Counted from the first letter of the stretch, positions 16,592 through 26,545 are shown. The stretch: DNA of 64,000 bases from Legionella beliardensis (GCF_900452395.1 NZ_UGNV01000001.1:124001-188000), one strand, 5' to 3'. A program made the numbers and translations. Notes: generated from the letters alone by a model not told the origin.

Positions 16592-18226
16592 GTGAAACCT
16601 AAAGCAATTATTTTGGCCTTAGCCACAATCCCTTTATCCACACCACTTATTGCTAGCCAGGATCAACTACAAGAAAGGATTCAACAGTTACAAGAGCAAA
16701 CCAATGCTTTGCAAAAGGAATTAGTAACATTAAAAAAACAAATGGCAAAAAAGTCGGTTAAGTCAGAGCCTCCAGTCAGTAAGAGGCAAAATAGTGTGCC
16801 AGCGAAAAAGCCACCAAAACTAGCAGCCTTATCAGTTAATTCTGTTACTCCGGCCCCTAAAGCGCCACCTAATATACAATCTGGCCGCGTGGTGAATTTT
16901 CATGAGAGCCACCTTGTAGTTCATACAGTAGAATCTCATCCTGAATCAATTAGCTTTTATCCAACAGCCTTGGTTGCAGATAATCAGATCATTACTTATA
17001 TTGCTGGCACCCCTGTTGTAACCTCTCCCTACTTAGGTGATAGGCCTGCTTTTGATGGTTCAGATTATATTGTAAATATTTCTAGTATTAACCGTGATAT
17101 TCGCCTAATGCAACAAAGACGCCGTTTGTTTCGTGCTTATGAAGGCATAGGCTATCCGGCACCCAATGTACCTATTCTTGCTATTAGCGGTAAAACGGAG
17201 CCAGTAGCAGTCTTTAATAGGCCGCAAATGGGTAATTCACAAGGTGATTTTAATTTAGGATCCAGCGAATTAGATGTGGCTGCTATCTTAAATCGGGATG
17301 TAGAGGCATTTATTTCTATTGCTTATGATGAATCGCCGCCACTCGTTGGCCCTAGAGTCTCTAATTCTGTGTTTAATTTAAACTTAGGTTTTGTCAATAT
17401 TGGTGACTTGGATAAATCGCCATTTTACTTGACCGCAGGTCAGCTTTTCGCACCTTATGGACGTTTTGCAAGTTCAATGATTAGCGCGCCATTGACCATG
17501 ACTTTAGCACGTATTAAAACTAGACCAGTCATTTTAGGCTATAAGTCCCAAAATGATCCTGGGCCTTATGCAGCAGTTTATGGCTTTGTAACCGATACAA
17601 CGCTAGGCCATGATGGTGTCGGTGGGGTTAATCTAGGCTATGTTTTTGGTAGTGGTGATATTATAGGAGATATTGGAGGTGGTTTAGTGGGATCTCTTGC
17701 CGATTCCCAAGGCATGCAAAATAATGGTTCACCACCACTGACTACCTTTGGTGGCTTTGGTTCTCCAACAAATGGTACAGAGCAAGTTAGAAAAATACCC
17801 GGTATCAATTTACATGGTAACGTAAGTTTTGATCGCTATAGTTTAACTGCCGAATGGGTAGGTGCTAGCCGTGCTTTTAGAGCGCAAGATTTAAGCTTTA
17901 ATGGTAAAGGCGCAAAACCACAAGCCATTCAACTTGAAGGCGGAATGACATTTAGAGCATTTGATAAACCTGCCTCATTGGCAGCTGGTTATCAATGGTC
18001 AAATGATGCGCTTGCATTAAATTTACCCAAGCATCGTGTGAGCGGTGTGTTTAATATTTCTATCTGGAAAGATACTGTTGAGAGCCTTGAATACCGTCAT
18101 GATATTGATTATGGTGCTAATACCTATGCAAATGGTGCGGCTCCACCAGGTATAATTAATGCTAATACATTAGGAACGGGTCGATCGTCTGACACGGTGG
18201 TTGCTCAAATTGGTGTTTATTTCTAA
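16592..18226 (+). CDS. LbtU-family siderophore porin
   Basis: A 544-residue outer-membrane protein starting at GTG behind AGGAG. A signal peptide (to about residue 21) is followed by a coiled coil at about 22-55 (QERIQQLQEQTNALQKEL) and a Lys/Pro-rich linker. A beta-barrel fills the rest and ends in VVAQIGVYF with a terminal Phe. This order matches LbtU, the TonB-independent receptor for legiobactin in Legionella. LbtU paralogs exist within one genome, so this may be a related porin rather than the legiobactin receptor. No lbtA/B/C genes are adjacent. Confidence 0.8.
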   Translation: MKPKAIILALATIPLSTPLIASQDQLQERIQQLQEQTNALQKELVTLKKQMAKKSVKSEPPVSKRQNSVPAKKPPKLAALSVNSVTPAPKAPPNIQSGRVVNFHESHLVVHTVESHPESISFYPTALVADNQIITYIAGTPVVTSPYLGDRPAFDGSDYIVNISSINRDIRLMQQRRRLFRAYEGIGYPAPNVPILAISGKTEPVAVFNRPQMGNSQGDFNLGSSELDVAAILNRDVEAFISIAYDESPPLVGPRVSNSVFNLNLGFVNIGDLDKSPFYLTAGQLFAPYGRFASSMISAPLTMTLARIKTRPVILGYKSQNDPGPYAAVYGFVTDTTLGHDGVGGVNLGYVFGSGDIIGDIGGGLVGSLADSQGMQNNGSPPLTTFGGFGSPTNGTEQVRKIPGINLHGNVSFDRYSLTAEWVGASRAFRAQDLSFNGKGAKPQAIQLEGGMTFRAFDKPASLAAGYQWSNDALALNLPKHRVSGVFNISIWKDTVESLEYRHDIDYGANTYANGAAPPGIINANTLGTGRSSDTVVAQIGVYF

Positions 18227-18400
18227 GCGTATAGAGACGGCCTAAATTAATTTAGAACTATGTAATTAGCCACAGATGCTTTACAATAAAAGTTGCTTTA
18301 GTTTAGGCCTAATTCAGTACCCTAGCTAGGAAATAGTCATCAATAATCAGTCAACTGTCTAATTGGCAATTTTTATATTAATTATGTAAGTGGAGTGGAT

Positions 18401-18967
18401 ATGTCAATTAAATCTGATCGCTGGATAGAAAAAATGGCTCAAGAACATGGGATGATCTCGCCATTTCAATCTGGTCAAGTGCGAGAAAATGATCGCGGTC
18501 GCATTATTTCCTATGGGGTTTCCAGTTATGGTTATGATGTACGTTGTGCTGACGAGTTTAAGATTTTTACTAACATTAATTCAGCTGTTGTTGATCCAAA
18601 AGCATTTGATGCGAATAGTTTTGTAGATATTAAATCAGATGTTTGTATTATCCCTCCTAATTCTTTTGCGCTAGCACGTACAATTGAATATTTTCGTATT
18701 CCTCGTAATGTATTAACCATTTGCTTAGGTAAATCTACTTATGCACGCTGTGGCATTATTGTCAATGTAACACCGCTAGAGCCTGAATGGGAAGGGCATG
18801 TTACCTTAGAATTTTCTAATACCACCCCGTTGCCTGCTAAAATTTATGCTTACGAAGGAGTAGCGCAAATGCTATTTCTAGAATCAGACGAAGTTTGTGC
18901 TGTTTCTTACCGCGATCGCGGCGGCAAGTATCAAGGCCAAACGGGCGTTACTTTACCTAGAACCTAG
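18401..18967 (+). CDS. dcd: dCTP deaminase
   Basis: A 188-residue trimeric nucleotide deaminase that converts dCTP to dUTP for dTTP synthesis. Typical motifs are [23 protein letters not shown] and the catalytic Glu in GHVTLEFSN. Length equals the family norm (188-193). The ATG at 18401 has GGAG six bases upstream; a GTG two codons earlier is less likely because it lies on the ribosome site. It stands alone between the LbtU-type gene and a repeat-rich spacer. Confidence 0.95.
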   Translation: MSIKSDRWIEKMAQEHGMISPFQSGQVRENDRGRIISYGVSSYGYDVRCADEFKIFTNINSAVVDPKAFDANSFVDIKSDVCIIPPNSFALARTIEYFRIPRNVLTICLGKSTYARCGIIVNVTPLEPEWEGHVTLEFSNTTPLPAKIYAYEGVAQMLFLESDEVCAVSYRDRGGKYQGQTGVTLPRT

Positions 18968-19019
18968 AGATTTGTTGACTTTGAGCCTTGGTAAATTTTG
19001 ATTTGAGTTCATTAGCCCT

Positions 19020-19178
19020 AGTTTGGGGTGTTTAGCCCGTGTTTACTTGTCTTTAAGGCCTTTTCCAAACACGCAATACACATCCATGTTGCTCGATGAA
19101 GGGCATCCATGCCCTTCAACAGTTTGGAAAAGGCCATAAAGACAAGCAAACACTAGTTTCATAAAATATAAAAACTCT
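19020..19178. repeat. Long-hairpin dispersed repeat, copy 1
   Basis: Homologous end to end with 45329-45486. Arms at 19039-19070 and 19122-19153 are 32 bases each and pair with two mismatches. The 51-base centre holds a second hairpin (GAAGGGCAT-CC-ATGCCCTTC, 19098-19117). Three positions differing from copy 2 change on both arms so that pairing is kept. Confidence 0.9.
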
Positions 19179-19313
19179 GAAATGGAGTTTCAGCGTGTAG
19201 CCTGGGTGAAACGAGGTGCAACTCGTGTCTTAGTTTCCTTTGGGCTTGCAGCTGTCTTTGACTCCCTACGGAAATTAGGTTCTCTGTTGCCATCACTTAA
19301 GTGCCACGTTGCT

Positions 19314-19399
19314 GGATACCGCGGTCAAGTGCGGTAATTCGTTTTTTCTTTGGTTTCTTCCATTCTCTCGAAATACCGTGGCTTGACCACGGTATCCAT
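19314..19399. repeat. REP/BIME-like palindrome pair, copy A
   Basis: Two short palindromes, GATACCGCGGTCAAGTGCGG and ATACCGTGGCTTGACCACGG plus TATCCAT, in opposite orientation 30-40 bases apart. Related copies lie at 46720-46795, 46902-46933 and 51579-51668. Confidence 0.8.
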
Positions 19400-19680
19400 T
19401 AGCCTGAGTGCAAATCCAAGTTCCATTTTTGTTGACCTGTCACTTAAAATATGATCAAGAGGCAGGAGGGGCTTGCATCTAGGCTAAGCTTACTAAAAAA
19501 AATAAATACGCTTAGATTTTCCTGCTTTGTTTCGCCTATACGAGTAATGTAGGGGTAGGGTTAACCTACTTCTTTGAAAGATGGCGTTATGCTAGAGGGC
19601 TAATGACTGCGTCTCTTAAAGAATAACATTCGTTTAGCGACACCAACACTTACATAGCGTTTATGCCGCTCTTACGTTAA

Positions 19681-19992
19681 TTATTCTTCTTTTTCTATAG
19701 GAACCTTATCGCGCGACGCATCTACGCGTTCACGTAATTCCTTGCCAGGCTTAAAGTGTGGGCTATATTTAGCTTCCGTTATTACTTTTTCGCCTGTTTT
19801 AGGGTTATGAGCATTACGTGGAGGCCTATAATGCAAAGAAAAGCTACCAAATCCCCGAATTTCAATTCGTTGACCTGTAACTAGAGCATCACTCATTAAT
19901 TCAAGGATGCGGTTAATACTCTCCGTGACTTGCTTTTCAGGAAGATGTGTCATTTTGGAAGCAAGGCTTGCTATGAGTTCAGATTTAATCAT
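19681..19992 (-). CDS. ihfB: Integration host factor beta subunit
   Basis: A 103-residue DNA-bending protein. [18 protein letters not shown] and NPKTGEKV are the DNA-binding beta arm and IHF-beta signature, and [14 protein letters not shown] the C-terminal end. With IhfA it binds and bends specific sites and controls many Legionella growth-phase genes. I take the ATG at 19992, which has GAGGTGGGT just upstream and gives [11 protein letters not shown] as in the family; an ATG nine codons earlier would lie upstream of that site. The C-terminal acidic tail (DKVPIEKEE) is slightly longer than in E. coli. Confidence 0.93.
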   Translation of the reverse strand: MIKSELIASLASKMTHLPEKQVTESINRILELMSDALVTGQRIEIRGFGSFSLHYRPPRNAHNPKTGEKVITEAKYSPHFKPGKELRERVDASRDKVPIEKEE

Positions 19993-20192
19993 ACCCACCT
20001 CGGTTAGCCGCGTTTTCATAGTGCTATCTCCTAAGACACAGCAGTAGATAGCAGTGTTAATATCTTTAGTATAGACGCAGAAAAAAATTATTCAATTTAT
20101 CAATTAACTGTATCAATATTTTACTTGATATTGCAATATAATCTAAGTAAATATCACAAGTTAGAGCTAAAAAATAGTTTATAAGCGTTATA

Positions 20193-20906
20193 TCACGTAT
20201 AAATACCCCTGTTTGGTAAGCGCTCCTGAATATAAGCATTGACTATTCCCCAGCTCATTTTGACAGGCATCACTTTTTTTATAATAAATTGCTTAGATGT
20301 TAGCGCTTTACTGGTAGTAATTACTAAGGTGGCTGGTTTAACTTGCTCAATGTGTCTACTTAGTTTTTCCCAGAGCTCAGCAATAAAAGTAGTGGCATTT
20401 ATAAAAATAATTGTACCATCTACCATAGATTCTTCAAGAAAGTTGCCTTGTCTTAAGATAATTTTTCTAGCTTTGTCTTGATAACCTTTTATTAAAGCGA
20501 GTTTTTGTTGTTGTTTGGTGGCGCATTGATGCAAAGGCGTAAATAATTCGATGCCATAGATTTTATCAATATCAAATACCATAGCACAAGCAATTACGGC
20601 TTTCCCTGTGCCGCTGCCTAAGTCATAAAAAACTGTATTTGCTTGAGGATGACAAGATGTTAATAAAGCAATAAATGATTCAAATTCAATTTCACCATAG
20701 GTATATTCAATGGCATCATGGTTGCATCTTGCAAGCTTTGAAAGAGCAAAGCCATTAACTTGGGCATAAAGGCGATTAAAAATCGGCTGATGGAGATTAA
20801 GTTGTAAGGCTCGCTGCCATTTCTTAATTTTTCTAGTGGTTCTATTGCTCGTATAAATAATAATAGCAAGCCCTATTAGCATTAAAACAATGATACCAGT
20901 TAACAT
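20193..20906 (-). CDS. Membrane-anchored DOT1-like SAM methyltransferase
   Basis: A 237-residue protein with one N-terminal membrane segment (about residues 2-19), then a class I methyltransferase domain. EYTYGEIEFES (YGE at 70-72) and YDLGSGTGKAVIACA (D95 onward, with the acidic residue E120 in YGIEL) match the DOT1 pattern of a YGE loop before the SAM motif. DOT1 enzymes methylate lysine on histone H3 in eukaryotes; bacterial relatives are common and of unknown substrate. The start is one base after the stop of the coiled-coil gene upstream (TAATATG), so the two are coupled. Effector status is speculative, because an N-terminal anchor with no signal cleavage suggests an inner-membrane location. 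Confidence 0.7.
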   Translation of the reverse strand: MLTGIIVLMLIGLAIIIYTSNRTTRKIKKWQRALQLNLHQPIFNRLYAQVNGFALSKLARCNHDAIEYTYGEIEFESFIALLTSCHPQANTVFYDLGSGTGKAVIACAMVFDIDKIYGIELFTPLHQCATKQQQKLALIKGYQDKARKIILRQGNFLEESMVDGTIIFINATTFIAELWEKLSRHIEQVKPATLVITTSKALTSKQFIIKKVMPVKMSWGIVNAYIQERLPNRGIYT

Positions 20907-20907
20907 A

Positions 20908-21645
20908 TTAGCTCTTTTGCTGGATATAGCCTGTTAATATTTTATCTTTTTCTTGATGAGAGAGCTGTGGCCAAATTTTCATTAACGCTCGACCGGCTTG
21001 TCGCTCATTTAAAGCATGTTGGTGGCTTTCCCAGGGAGTTTCACTGCTAACATATAAGCTAATTGCAAAGGCTGTTAAAAAAGTAGTCACTAAAGCCAGC
21101 GCAATAGAGCGCCATTGAAACGCTTTTAATAAATTAGCACTTTTACGCATCGTTACAGTAGCAACTTTTTCAACCTGCATACAGCTTTCGCTAGCAACCC
21201 TGCGAAAGTGATCGACATCATAGTCTGCTAGTTGATTATTAATTCGCGTCAGCGCTTGTACTGTGTATTGTTCCATATGATTTAAGCCTGCTGCTATTAT
21301 TTTATTCACTTCTTGCTGCTGGATTTGTATATCATTTAATATAGTTTGCCCAGTTTTTTGTAACAGCGCTATATGCTCTTCGCCATCTTTTAAGGCTTGT
21401 TCAAGGCTAAGCCTTAATCGTGCTATGCCAGCTTGAGTTAAGACTTCTTGTAACGCCTCAAGTTCTTGCTGTAAATTTTGCAATTGATGGTTTATTTTTT
21501 TTTCTTGAATTTGAGAATGTGTTTCCAATTCTTGCCGCCAGGCAATCATTTTGGACTCAGCGACTTCAAAATAAGCAATAAATTCACCAGCATGGCGTAA
21601 TAGTTCTTTTAATTTTATTAAATCAGAATCATGAAGCTGTTCCAT
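20908..21645 (-). CDS. Coiled-coil single-pass membrane protein
   Basis: A 245-residue protein of unrecognised family. Residues about 25-150 are predominantly helical and Gln/Glu-rich, with a likely coiled coil (HQLQNLQQELEALQEV). One membrane segment lies at about 180-200 (IALALVTTFLTAFAISLYV), and about 45 residues follow. It is the first gene of a two-gene operon with the DOT1-like methyltransferase, one base apart, so the proteins probably act together at the membrane. GAGAAGAATT gives a plausible ribosome site. Confidence 0.6.
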   Translation of the reverse strand: MEQLHDSDLIKLKELLRHAGEFIAYFEVAESKMIAWRQELETHSQIQEKKINHQLQNLQQELEALQEVLTQAGIARLRLSLEQALKDGEEHIALLQKTGQTILNDIQIQQQEVNKIIAAGLNHMEQYTVQALTRINNQLADYDVDHFRRVASESCMQVEKVATVTMRKSANLLKAFQWRSIALALVTTFLTAFAISLYVSSETPWESHQHALNERQAGRALMKIWPQLSHQEKDKILTGYIQQKS

Positions 21646-21816
21646 AATTCTTCTCCTACGCTTTAATTAAATGAACACTAGCTTCTATTACCAGGCCAAT
21701 TTGCCTTGGTATGATTGGACTTCTCTTGTTGTATGCCAATTAGTAATCTATTTTAAAGAAAGGATCTCACTATCTGTAGCGCACAATTTAGGCAGCTCCT
21801 TAACTGAGACTATACA

Positions 21817-22623
21817 ATGATTAAACAATTATTTCTTGTTAGTGTGATTTCTGTCTTAATCATGCTGGTAATAATGTATTTTTTTCAGCGTCACTTAATC
21901 TATTTTCCAGCAAAACTAATGCCAACTCGTCAATTGTTTGCTGCCAATGACATGCAAGAAGTTTCCTTAACAACTGAAGACAAGCTACATTTGCTAGCAT
22001 GGTATAAACCAGCTCATGTAGGTATGCCAACCCTTATTTATTATCATGGAAATGCAGGACACATTGGTTATCGTATGCCGTTTGCTCGCTATTTTTTAAA
22101 AGAAGGTTATGGGGTTTTATTAGTCGAATATCGGGGCTATGGCGGTAATCAAGGCCGTATTAATGAACAAGGTCTTTATTTAGATGGCAAAGCTGCAATT
22201 AAGTTTATGCAGGCGCAAGGTGTACCAACCAAAGACTTAATTTTGTATGGTGAATCGTTGGGCACGGGGGTGGCAACCAAAATAAGCTCACAATATCAGG
22301 TTTGTGCTTTAATACTGCAATCTCCTTATACAAGTTTAACCGCCCTTTCTAAAACACATTACCCCTGGCTGCCAATCGGCCCTTGGGATAAATTTGATTC
22401 ATTAAGCAGAATGAAGGAAATTAAAATACCTTTATTAATTTTACATGGTAAACAAGATAGGATTGTACCTTATCAACAGGGGCTGACTCTTTACCAGCAT
22501 GCTAATCAACCTAAAGAACTCATCGATTTTGTAGCTAAAGGCCATAACGATTTATGGGACAGGCAATTTTTTGGTATTATTAATAATTTTATACGCACCT
22601 ATTGTAATTTTAAAACTTCTTAA
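21817..22623 (+). CDS. Membrane-anchored alpha/beta hydrolase
   Basis: A 268-residue protein of the BEM46/ABHD13-like serine hydrolases. An N-terminal membrane segment (about residues 5-22) anchors it. The fold shows an oxyanion segment YYHGNAGH, the nucleophile Ser147 in YGESLGTG, Asp214 in GKQDRIVPY and His243 in KGHNDLWD. The substrate is unknown; lipids or thioesters are typical. The gene stands alone, divergent from the coiled-coil gene and 152 bp upstream of the OTU gene, and lacks a clear ribosome site (ACTGAGACT precedes the ATG). Confidence 0.85.
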   Translation: MIKQLFLVSVISVLIMLVIMYFFQRHLIYFPAKLMPTRQLFAANDMQEVSLTTEDKLHLLAWYKPAHVGMPTLIYYHGNAGHIGYRMPFARYFLKEGYGVLLVEYRGYGGNQGRINEQGLYLDGKAAIKFMQAQGVPTKDLILYGESLGTGVATKISSQYQVCALILQSPYTSLTALSKTHYPWLPIGPWDKFDSLSRMKEIKIPLLILHGKQDRIVPYQQGLTLYQHANQPKELIDFVAKGHNDLWDRQFFGIINNFIRTYCNFKTS

Positions 22624-22706
22624 CTATAAATTAAGAGCTAGCCTAATAAATTTATTCATAAATTATACTTAATGATTAAAATTTAATTAGTTTCTGTAAA
22701 GTTTTA

Positions 22707-22726
22707 ATTAATAATTTCTTAATTAT
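22707..22726 (+). promoter_or_regulatory. PmrA-like box upstream of the OTU gene
   Basis: ATTAATAAT-TT-CTTAATTAT fits the Legionella PmrA element. A perfect TATAAT -10 at 22747-22752 lies 20 bp downstream, a spacing that also holds for the boxes before 5913 and 29066. Confidence 0.55.
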
Positions 22727-22775
22727 TATTAGGTAAAATAGGATCATATAATTTATAAAAGAGCAGGTTAAGCTT

Positions 22776-23957
22776 ATGGGAAATACATTTTTCGCGCATG
22801 CGAAACAATTGTTACCTAAGAAGGCAACGTGGAATATAAAACTCAAAACCAAGCCTACTAGTATTATTGATGTTGGTGGGGCAGGTGATTGTGGTTTCCG
22901 CGCTGTTGCAGCTGCCATTATTGATAACATAGCAGTTCGCCCGCAAACAAATCGCCATTTACTGGTTAAAATTTTGCAGCGTCATCATCAATATTTTCCG
23001 CTACCACCTGCTGCAGGCTTATTAACGCCAGCAGACCGGTTGTTGCAAAGTATTGATAATAAGCCAGGCAAAATGGGAGAATTTTTACCTGAACTTGCTT
23101 ATACGTTAAGACAGATTGCTGTTGATCAAATCCGTGAACATCCAGCGCGTTATCGAAATGCTATTGTGAACGGTTATGGCGGGCTGTCACCTGCAGAAAT
23201 GCGCAAGCAAACGACGTGGATTGATATAGCTGCCATTGCAGCCCTTGCAGATGCATTAAACCTTAATGTTAAAGTCAGTGCCGTTTTACCTAACAAAAAA
23301 TTACCACTAGATTTAGAGTATGGCCCTCCCAAGCAAGTTAAAGGGGTAGCAGGCGTAGTTAGTCCATTTTTTCAAGGTAAACAAGACCCTAGCTCTAAAG
23401 AAGAAATCCAGCCAGATCCAATTCAAATTAGCCTAGAAGGCAAGCATTATAAACCTTACGTAAAAAAACCAGAGCGTTTTCAACTTACTTCGTATAAGTC
23501 AGTCGTTCAGCCAGTCAATGAACCTGTTTTTAACGATCCTCCTCTAGAAACACTGCTTAAGCGAATTGAGGAAGATGATAAGCGTTTAGTTGATGTGTTT
23601 AATGATAATGTGACTCGTTTAACCTATTTAGTTGCTGATAATAAGTTAACTAAAGATGAGCTGATAGCCATTTACACCAAAGGATTAAAAGACAGCGATT
23701 ATTTGCGCAGCTGTAATGATTATCTAAATCTTGAGTACGGCAGCCAGGCCTTTTTTGAAGGCGCGAGTGCTAATTCTAAGCGGCCCATGAAGGATGTTGT
23801 TATCCTTGAAGACAACTTTGAGGCGCAAGTAATAGGCGAGCTCATTTATGCATTAGCGCGCGCCATTACCATTGGTCAGTTAGATGAAAATCTTGTCTTT
23901 GAAGCACAAGTGCAAGATGATGAAGAACACAGCAAGGCATATTGTTCTCTATCTTAA
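22776..23957 (+). CDS. OTU-domain cysteine protease, putative Dot/Icm effector
   Basis: A 393-residue protein with an OTU deubiquitinase fold in the first 235 residues. The nucleophile Cys39 lies in GGAGDCGFRAVAAAI, and the C-terminal catalytic His is probably H224 in SLEGKHYKPYV. The segment between them is about 100 residues longer than in eukaryotic OTUs, which is the trait of the Legionella Lot family. The Asp three residues before Cys in the usual DGxC motif is Ala36 here. Residues 240-393 are helical and could bind a substrate. A PmrA-like box precedes the gene. It ends three bases from the convergent cysK, a core-gene neighbour. Confidence 0.85.
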   Translation: MGNTFFAHAKQLLPKKATWNIKLKTKPTSIIDVGGAGDCGFRAVAAAIIDNIAVRPQTNRHLLVKILQRHHQYFPLPPAAGLLTPADRLLQSIDNKPGKMGEFLPELAYTLRQIAVDQIREHPARYRNAIVNGYGGLSPAEMRKQTTWIDIAAIAALADALNLNVKVSAVLPNKKLPLDLEYGPPKQVKGVAGVVSPFFQGKQDPSSKEEIQPDPIQISLEGKHYKPYVKKPERFQLTSYKSVVQPVNEPVFNDPPLETLLKRIEEDDKRLVDVFNDNVTRLTYLVADNKLTKDELIAIYTKGLKDSDYLRSCNDYLNLEYGSQAFFEGASANSKRPMKDVVILEDNFEAQVIGELIYALARAITIGQLDENLVFEAQVQDDEEHSKAYCSLS

Positions 23958-23960
23958 TGA

Positions 23961-24917
23961 TTAAGAAATAGAAAAGCCTTCTGTTTCCATCCAAGTATCA
24001 CTAACGAATTTGGACATGTAATTACGAATCGAATCAGGCAAAATCACTAAGCATTTTTGATTGGTGCTTAGTGTTTTAGCTGCTTGTAAAGCACCCCACA
24101 TAGCCGCGCCGCTTGAACCGCCAATAAGCAATCCTTCTTCACGAATTAACCGCCTGGCAATCATGAAAGAGTCAGCGTCATTAACTTTGATATACTCATT
24201 AATCAACGTATTATCAAGTACATCAGGAAAGAAATCATAACCTATGCCTTCTACATGATAAGGTTTAATTTCATCGCCACCACCAAGAATAGAGCCAATG
24301 GGGTCAATGCCAATAATTTTAATTTGAGGATTATATTCTTTAAGGCGTTTAGCAATACCGGTAATGGTACCGCCCGTGCCAACACCAGCCACTACCATAT
24401 GGAGATCTTGACCAAAGTCATCAATAATTTCTTGCGCAGTTCCGTAATAATGAGCTTGTGGATTATTAGGGTTAGCATATTGATCAAGGATATGAGAGTT
24501 TGGAATCTCTTGCTGTAATTTTTTTGCTAATGAAATATGACTTTCCGGATCATTCCAGGCCGCTTCAGTTGGGGTGCGATAAATCGTTGCCCCTAACCGC
24601 TCTAAAACAAATTGTTTTTCTTGGCTCATTTTATTAGGCATCGTAATAATGACTTGATAACCTAAAACAGCACCAGCTAGCGCAATACCTATTCCTGTGT
24701 TTCCTGAAGTAGGTTCAATTAAAGTATCCCCAGGCTTAATATGGCCATCACGTGCAGCTTGTTTTACCATTTCATAACCAATACGGTCTTTTACAGATCC
24801 ACCAGGATTAAAAAACTCACATTTTGCATAAAGCTCACAAGCAAGCCCTTCGTTTAAATGATTAATTTTAACGACTGGGGTTTTACCAATTGTTTCAAGG
24901 ATATTTGGATAAATCAT
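23961..24917 (-). CDS. cysK: Cysteine synthase / cystathionine beta-synthase family
   Basis: A 318-residue PLP enzyme of fold type II. PLP Lys43 lies in [11 protein letters not shown], the substrate loop in PTSGNTGIG, and the phosphate-binding loop in GTGGTITG. It makes cysteine from O-acetylserine and sulfide, or cystathionine from serine and homocysteine; the family alone does not separate these, and related Legionella proteins are annotated either way. Length fits the catalytic core without a CBS regulatory domain. No cysE is near. Confidence 0.8.
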   Translation of the reverse strand: MIYPNILETIGKTPVVKINHLNEGLACELYAKCEFFNPGGSVKDRIGYEMVKQAARDGHIKPGDTLIEPTSGNTGIGIALAGAVLGYQVIITMPNKMSQEKQFVLERLGATIYRTPTEAAWNDPESHISLAKKLQQEIPNSHILDQYANPNNPQAHYYGTAQEIIDDFGQDLHMVVAGVGTGGTITGIAKRLKEYNPQIKIIGIDPIGSILGGGDEIKPYHVEGIGYDFFPDVLDNTLINEYIKVNDADSFMIARRLIREEGLLIGGSSGAAMWGALQAAKTLSTNQKCLVILPDSIRNYMSKFVSDTWMETEGFSIS

Positions 24918-24982
24918 GGCTAATCAATACCTAATGAATGTAAAAACAGTATAACTACCAATAATGATAGTGCCTAATAAAA

Positions 24983-25891
24983 TTATTGATTATTATCGTC
25001 GATAAGGGGTTGCTTATCATTTTTCACGTAAGCATCGACGTCAGGTTTGACTTTCCTACCATGCCTTGTGACATACATTTTAGTTAATTCCGCACCTATA
25101 AAGAGAATTTGTGATGAATAATAAACCCAGATAAGAATCACGATAAGTGAACCAGCCGGGCCAAACGCATTAGCAACATGACTTTGGCCAAGGTAAAAAC
25201 CTAATAATGTTTTACCAATGGTAAATAAAACCGCCGTCCAAAAAGCGCCCCAAATTACATCTCGTAACGTTAGCTCTATGTCAGGAAGAATTTTAAAAAT
25301 CATAGCGAATAAAATCGTAATAACTGCAAGTGAGATAGCAAAGTTTAAGCTCCAGGCAATGAGTTCACCGCCAGGAAGTAGGCGGCTTAGGTAGGAGCTC
25401 ATCATCGTAATCACGACACTGAGCAGTAGCGATACTAACAGTAAAAAGGCGACACCTAATACAATAGTAAACGATAAAAATCTATCTTTGATAATCCCCC
25501 ATATGCCACGTCCTGGCTTAGGCTCTACACCCCAAATATTGTTTAAACCCATTTGTATTTGGCTAAATACGCCTGAAGTAGCCAGAATTAATAAAATAAT
25601 ACTAATAACTTGGGCCGTAATCCCTGAGCTCGGTTTACTTGCACTGATAATCATTGTTTGAATCAAATCAGCACTTTCTTTACCTACCATTGCTTGAATC
25701 TGTTCAAGAACTTGCCCTTGCGCTGCATCTTGACCAAAAGCCAAACCAACGACAGAGGTACAAATAATTAGAAAAGGAGCCAGTGCAAAAGCCGTATAAT
25801 AAGCCAATGCTGCAGCAAAAATAGCAATCCTATCTTCACTCCAATGAGCATAAAGCTTTTTTAAGAAATCAAGGTATTTATGAGATGACAT
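24983..25891 (-). CDS. YihY/BrkB family membrane protein (UPF0761)
   Basis: A 302-residue inner-membrane protein with about six hydrophobic segments (for example AALAYYTAFALAPFLIICTS near residue 30). The family motifs LAYYTAFALAPF, NNIWGVEPKPGRG and LIVILIWVYYSSQILFIGAE are clear. Its cellular role is uncertain; it was once taken for RNase BN. The C-terminus is hydrophilic (KPDVDAYVKNDKQPL). I use the ATG at 25891, preceded by AAGGA, over an upstream in-frame TTG. Confidence 0.9.
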   Translation of the reverse strand: MSSHKYLDFLKKLYAHWSEDRIAIFAAALAYYTAFALAPFLIICTSVVGLAFGQDAAQGQVLEQIQAMVGKESADLIQTMIISASKPSSGITAQVISIILLILATSGVFSQIQMGLNNIWGVEPKPGRGIWGIIKDRFLSFTIVLGVAFLLLVSLLLSVVITMMSSYLSRLLPGGELIAWSLNFAISLAVITILFAMIFKILPDIELTLRDVIWGAFWTAVLFTIGKTLLGFYLGQSHVANAFGPAGSLIVILIWVYYSSQILFIGAELTKMYVTRHGRKVKPDVDAYVKNDKQPLIDDNNQ

Positions 25892-26075
25892 AGAGCATCC
25901 TTGCAAGTAAATAGTTTCTATTATAGTAAAATTAGCTGGCGCTTTTAAATGAGTTGTGGCTAATTAATTATTTATTAAATTGTTTTATACTTTTTAAGTA
26001 GGATAACCTATTTAATTTTACATCTACTCATACTAGGACTAAACTTTAAAATTAGATAACAACAAGGATGGAACT

Positions 26076-26462
26076 ATGAAAAAAACAAACATCTTTATAG
26101 GGACTTTTTATGCCGCTATCTTTGGCGCACCGCTCTTATTAGTAGGCTGTGACGCATTACCAAACTTATGGGGCAGCAATAATAACCAGCCTTATTATTC
26201 TAATTCTAAGAAGCCTTACAATAATCCCAATTATAATAAAAGAACGTCCAAAGCTGAGGTAAATTCATCTAAAGCTAAGGCAAGCAATACGACAGCAACT
26301 CGCGCAACTTATGCGGCTGATAATGCGAGTAATTCTAGCAGTTCTAGTAGCAGCTCCAATAGCTCAAGCGCTAGCTCGTCAGTCGCGCCAAAAGCAAGCT
26401 CTGCTGCTAGCAATGCGATAGATTCACCCATTGTACCAACTACTACGCCTGCTGTGGAATAG
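26076..26462 (+). CDS. Ser/Asn-rich lipoprotein
   Basis: A 128-residue predicted lipoprotein. The signal sequence ends in a lipobox, LLVGC, with Cys25 as the lipidation site. The mature part is low-complexity: an Asn/Tyr/Lys-rich stretch, then a run of Ser (SSSSSSSNSSSASS) and Ala. Such sequences are usually flexible surface tethers. Family and function unknown. The ATG has CAAGGATG just upstream. Confidence 0.75.
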   Translation: MKKTNIFIGTFYAAIFGAPLLLVGCDALPNLWGSNNNQPYYSNSKKPYNNPNYNKRTSKAEVNSSKAKASNTTATRATYAADNASNSSSSSSSSNSSSASSSVAPKASSAASNAIDSPIVPTTTPAVE

Positions 26463-26545
26463 AGTTAATTTAACGCTTAAGATGAACTAACAACAAGGAA
26501 TGTTGTAGCTATAAATCTTGCGTTTTAGTGGCTAACTATAAAATT

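Larger units (their letters stand above)
18968..19680. other. 713-bp repeat-rich intergenic region
   Basis: Between the convergent dcd and ihfB genes. It holds the first copy of the long-hairpin repeat (19020-19178), a 13-base motif TGTAGCCTGGGTG (19196-19208) shared with 46811-46823, and a REP pair (19314-19399). The remainder to 19680 shows no gene. Confidence 0.7.

Noticed and set aside
25963..25982. PmrA-like box before the lipoprotein gene (ATTAATTAT-TT-ATTAAATTG)
   Set aside because: Both cores are flanked by A rather than C, the gene is 94 bp away, and such cores are expected by chance here.
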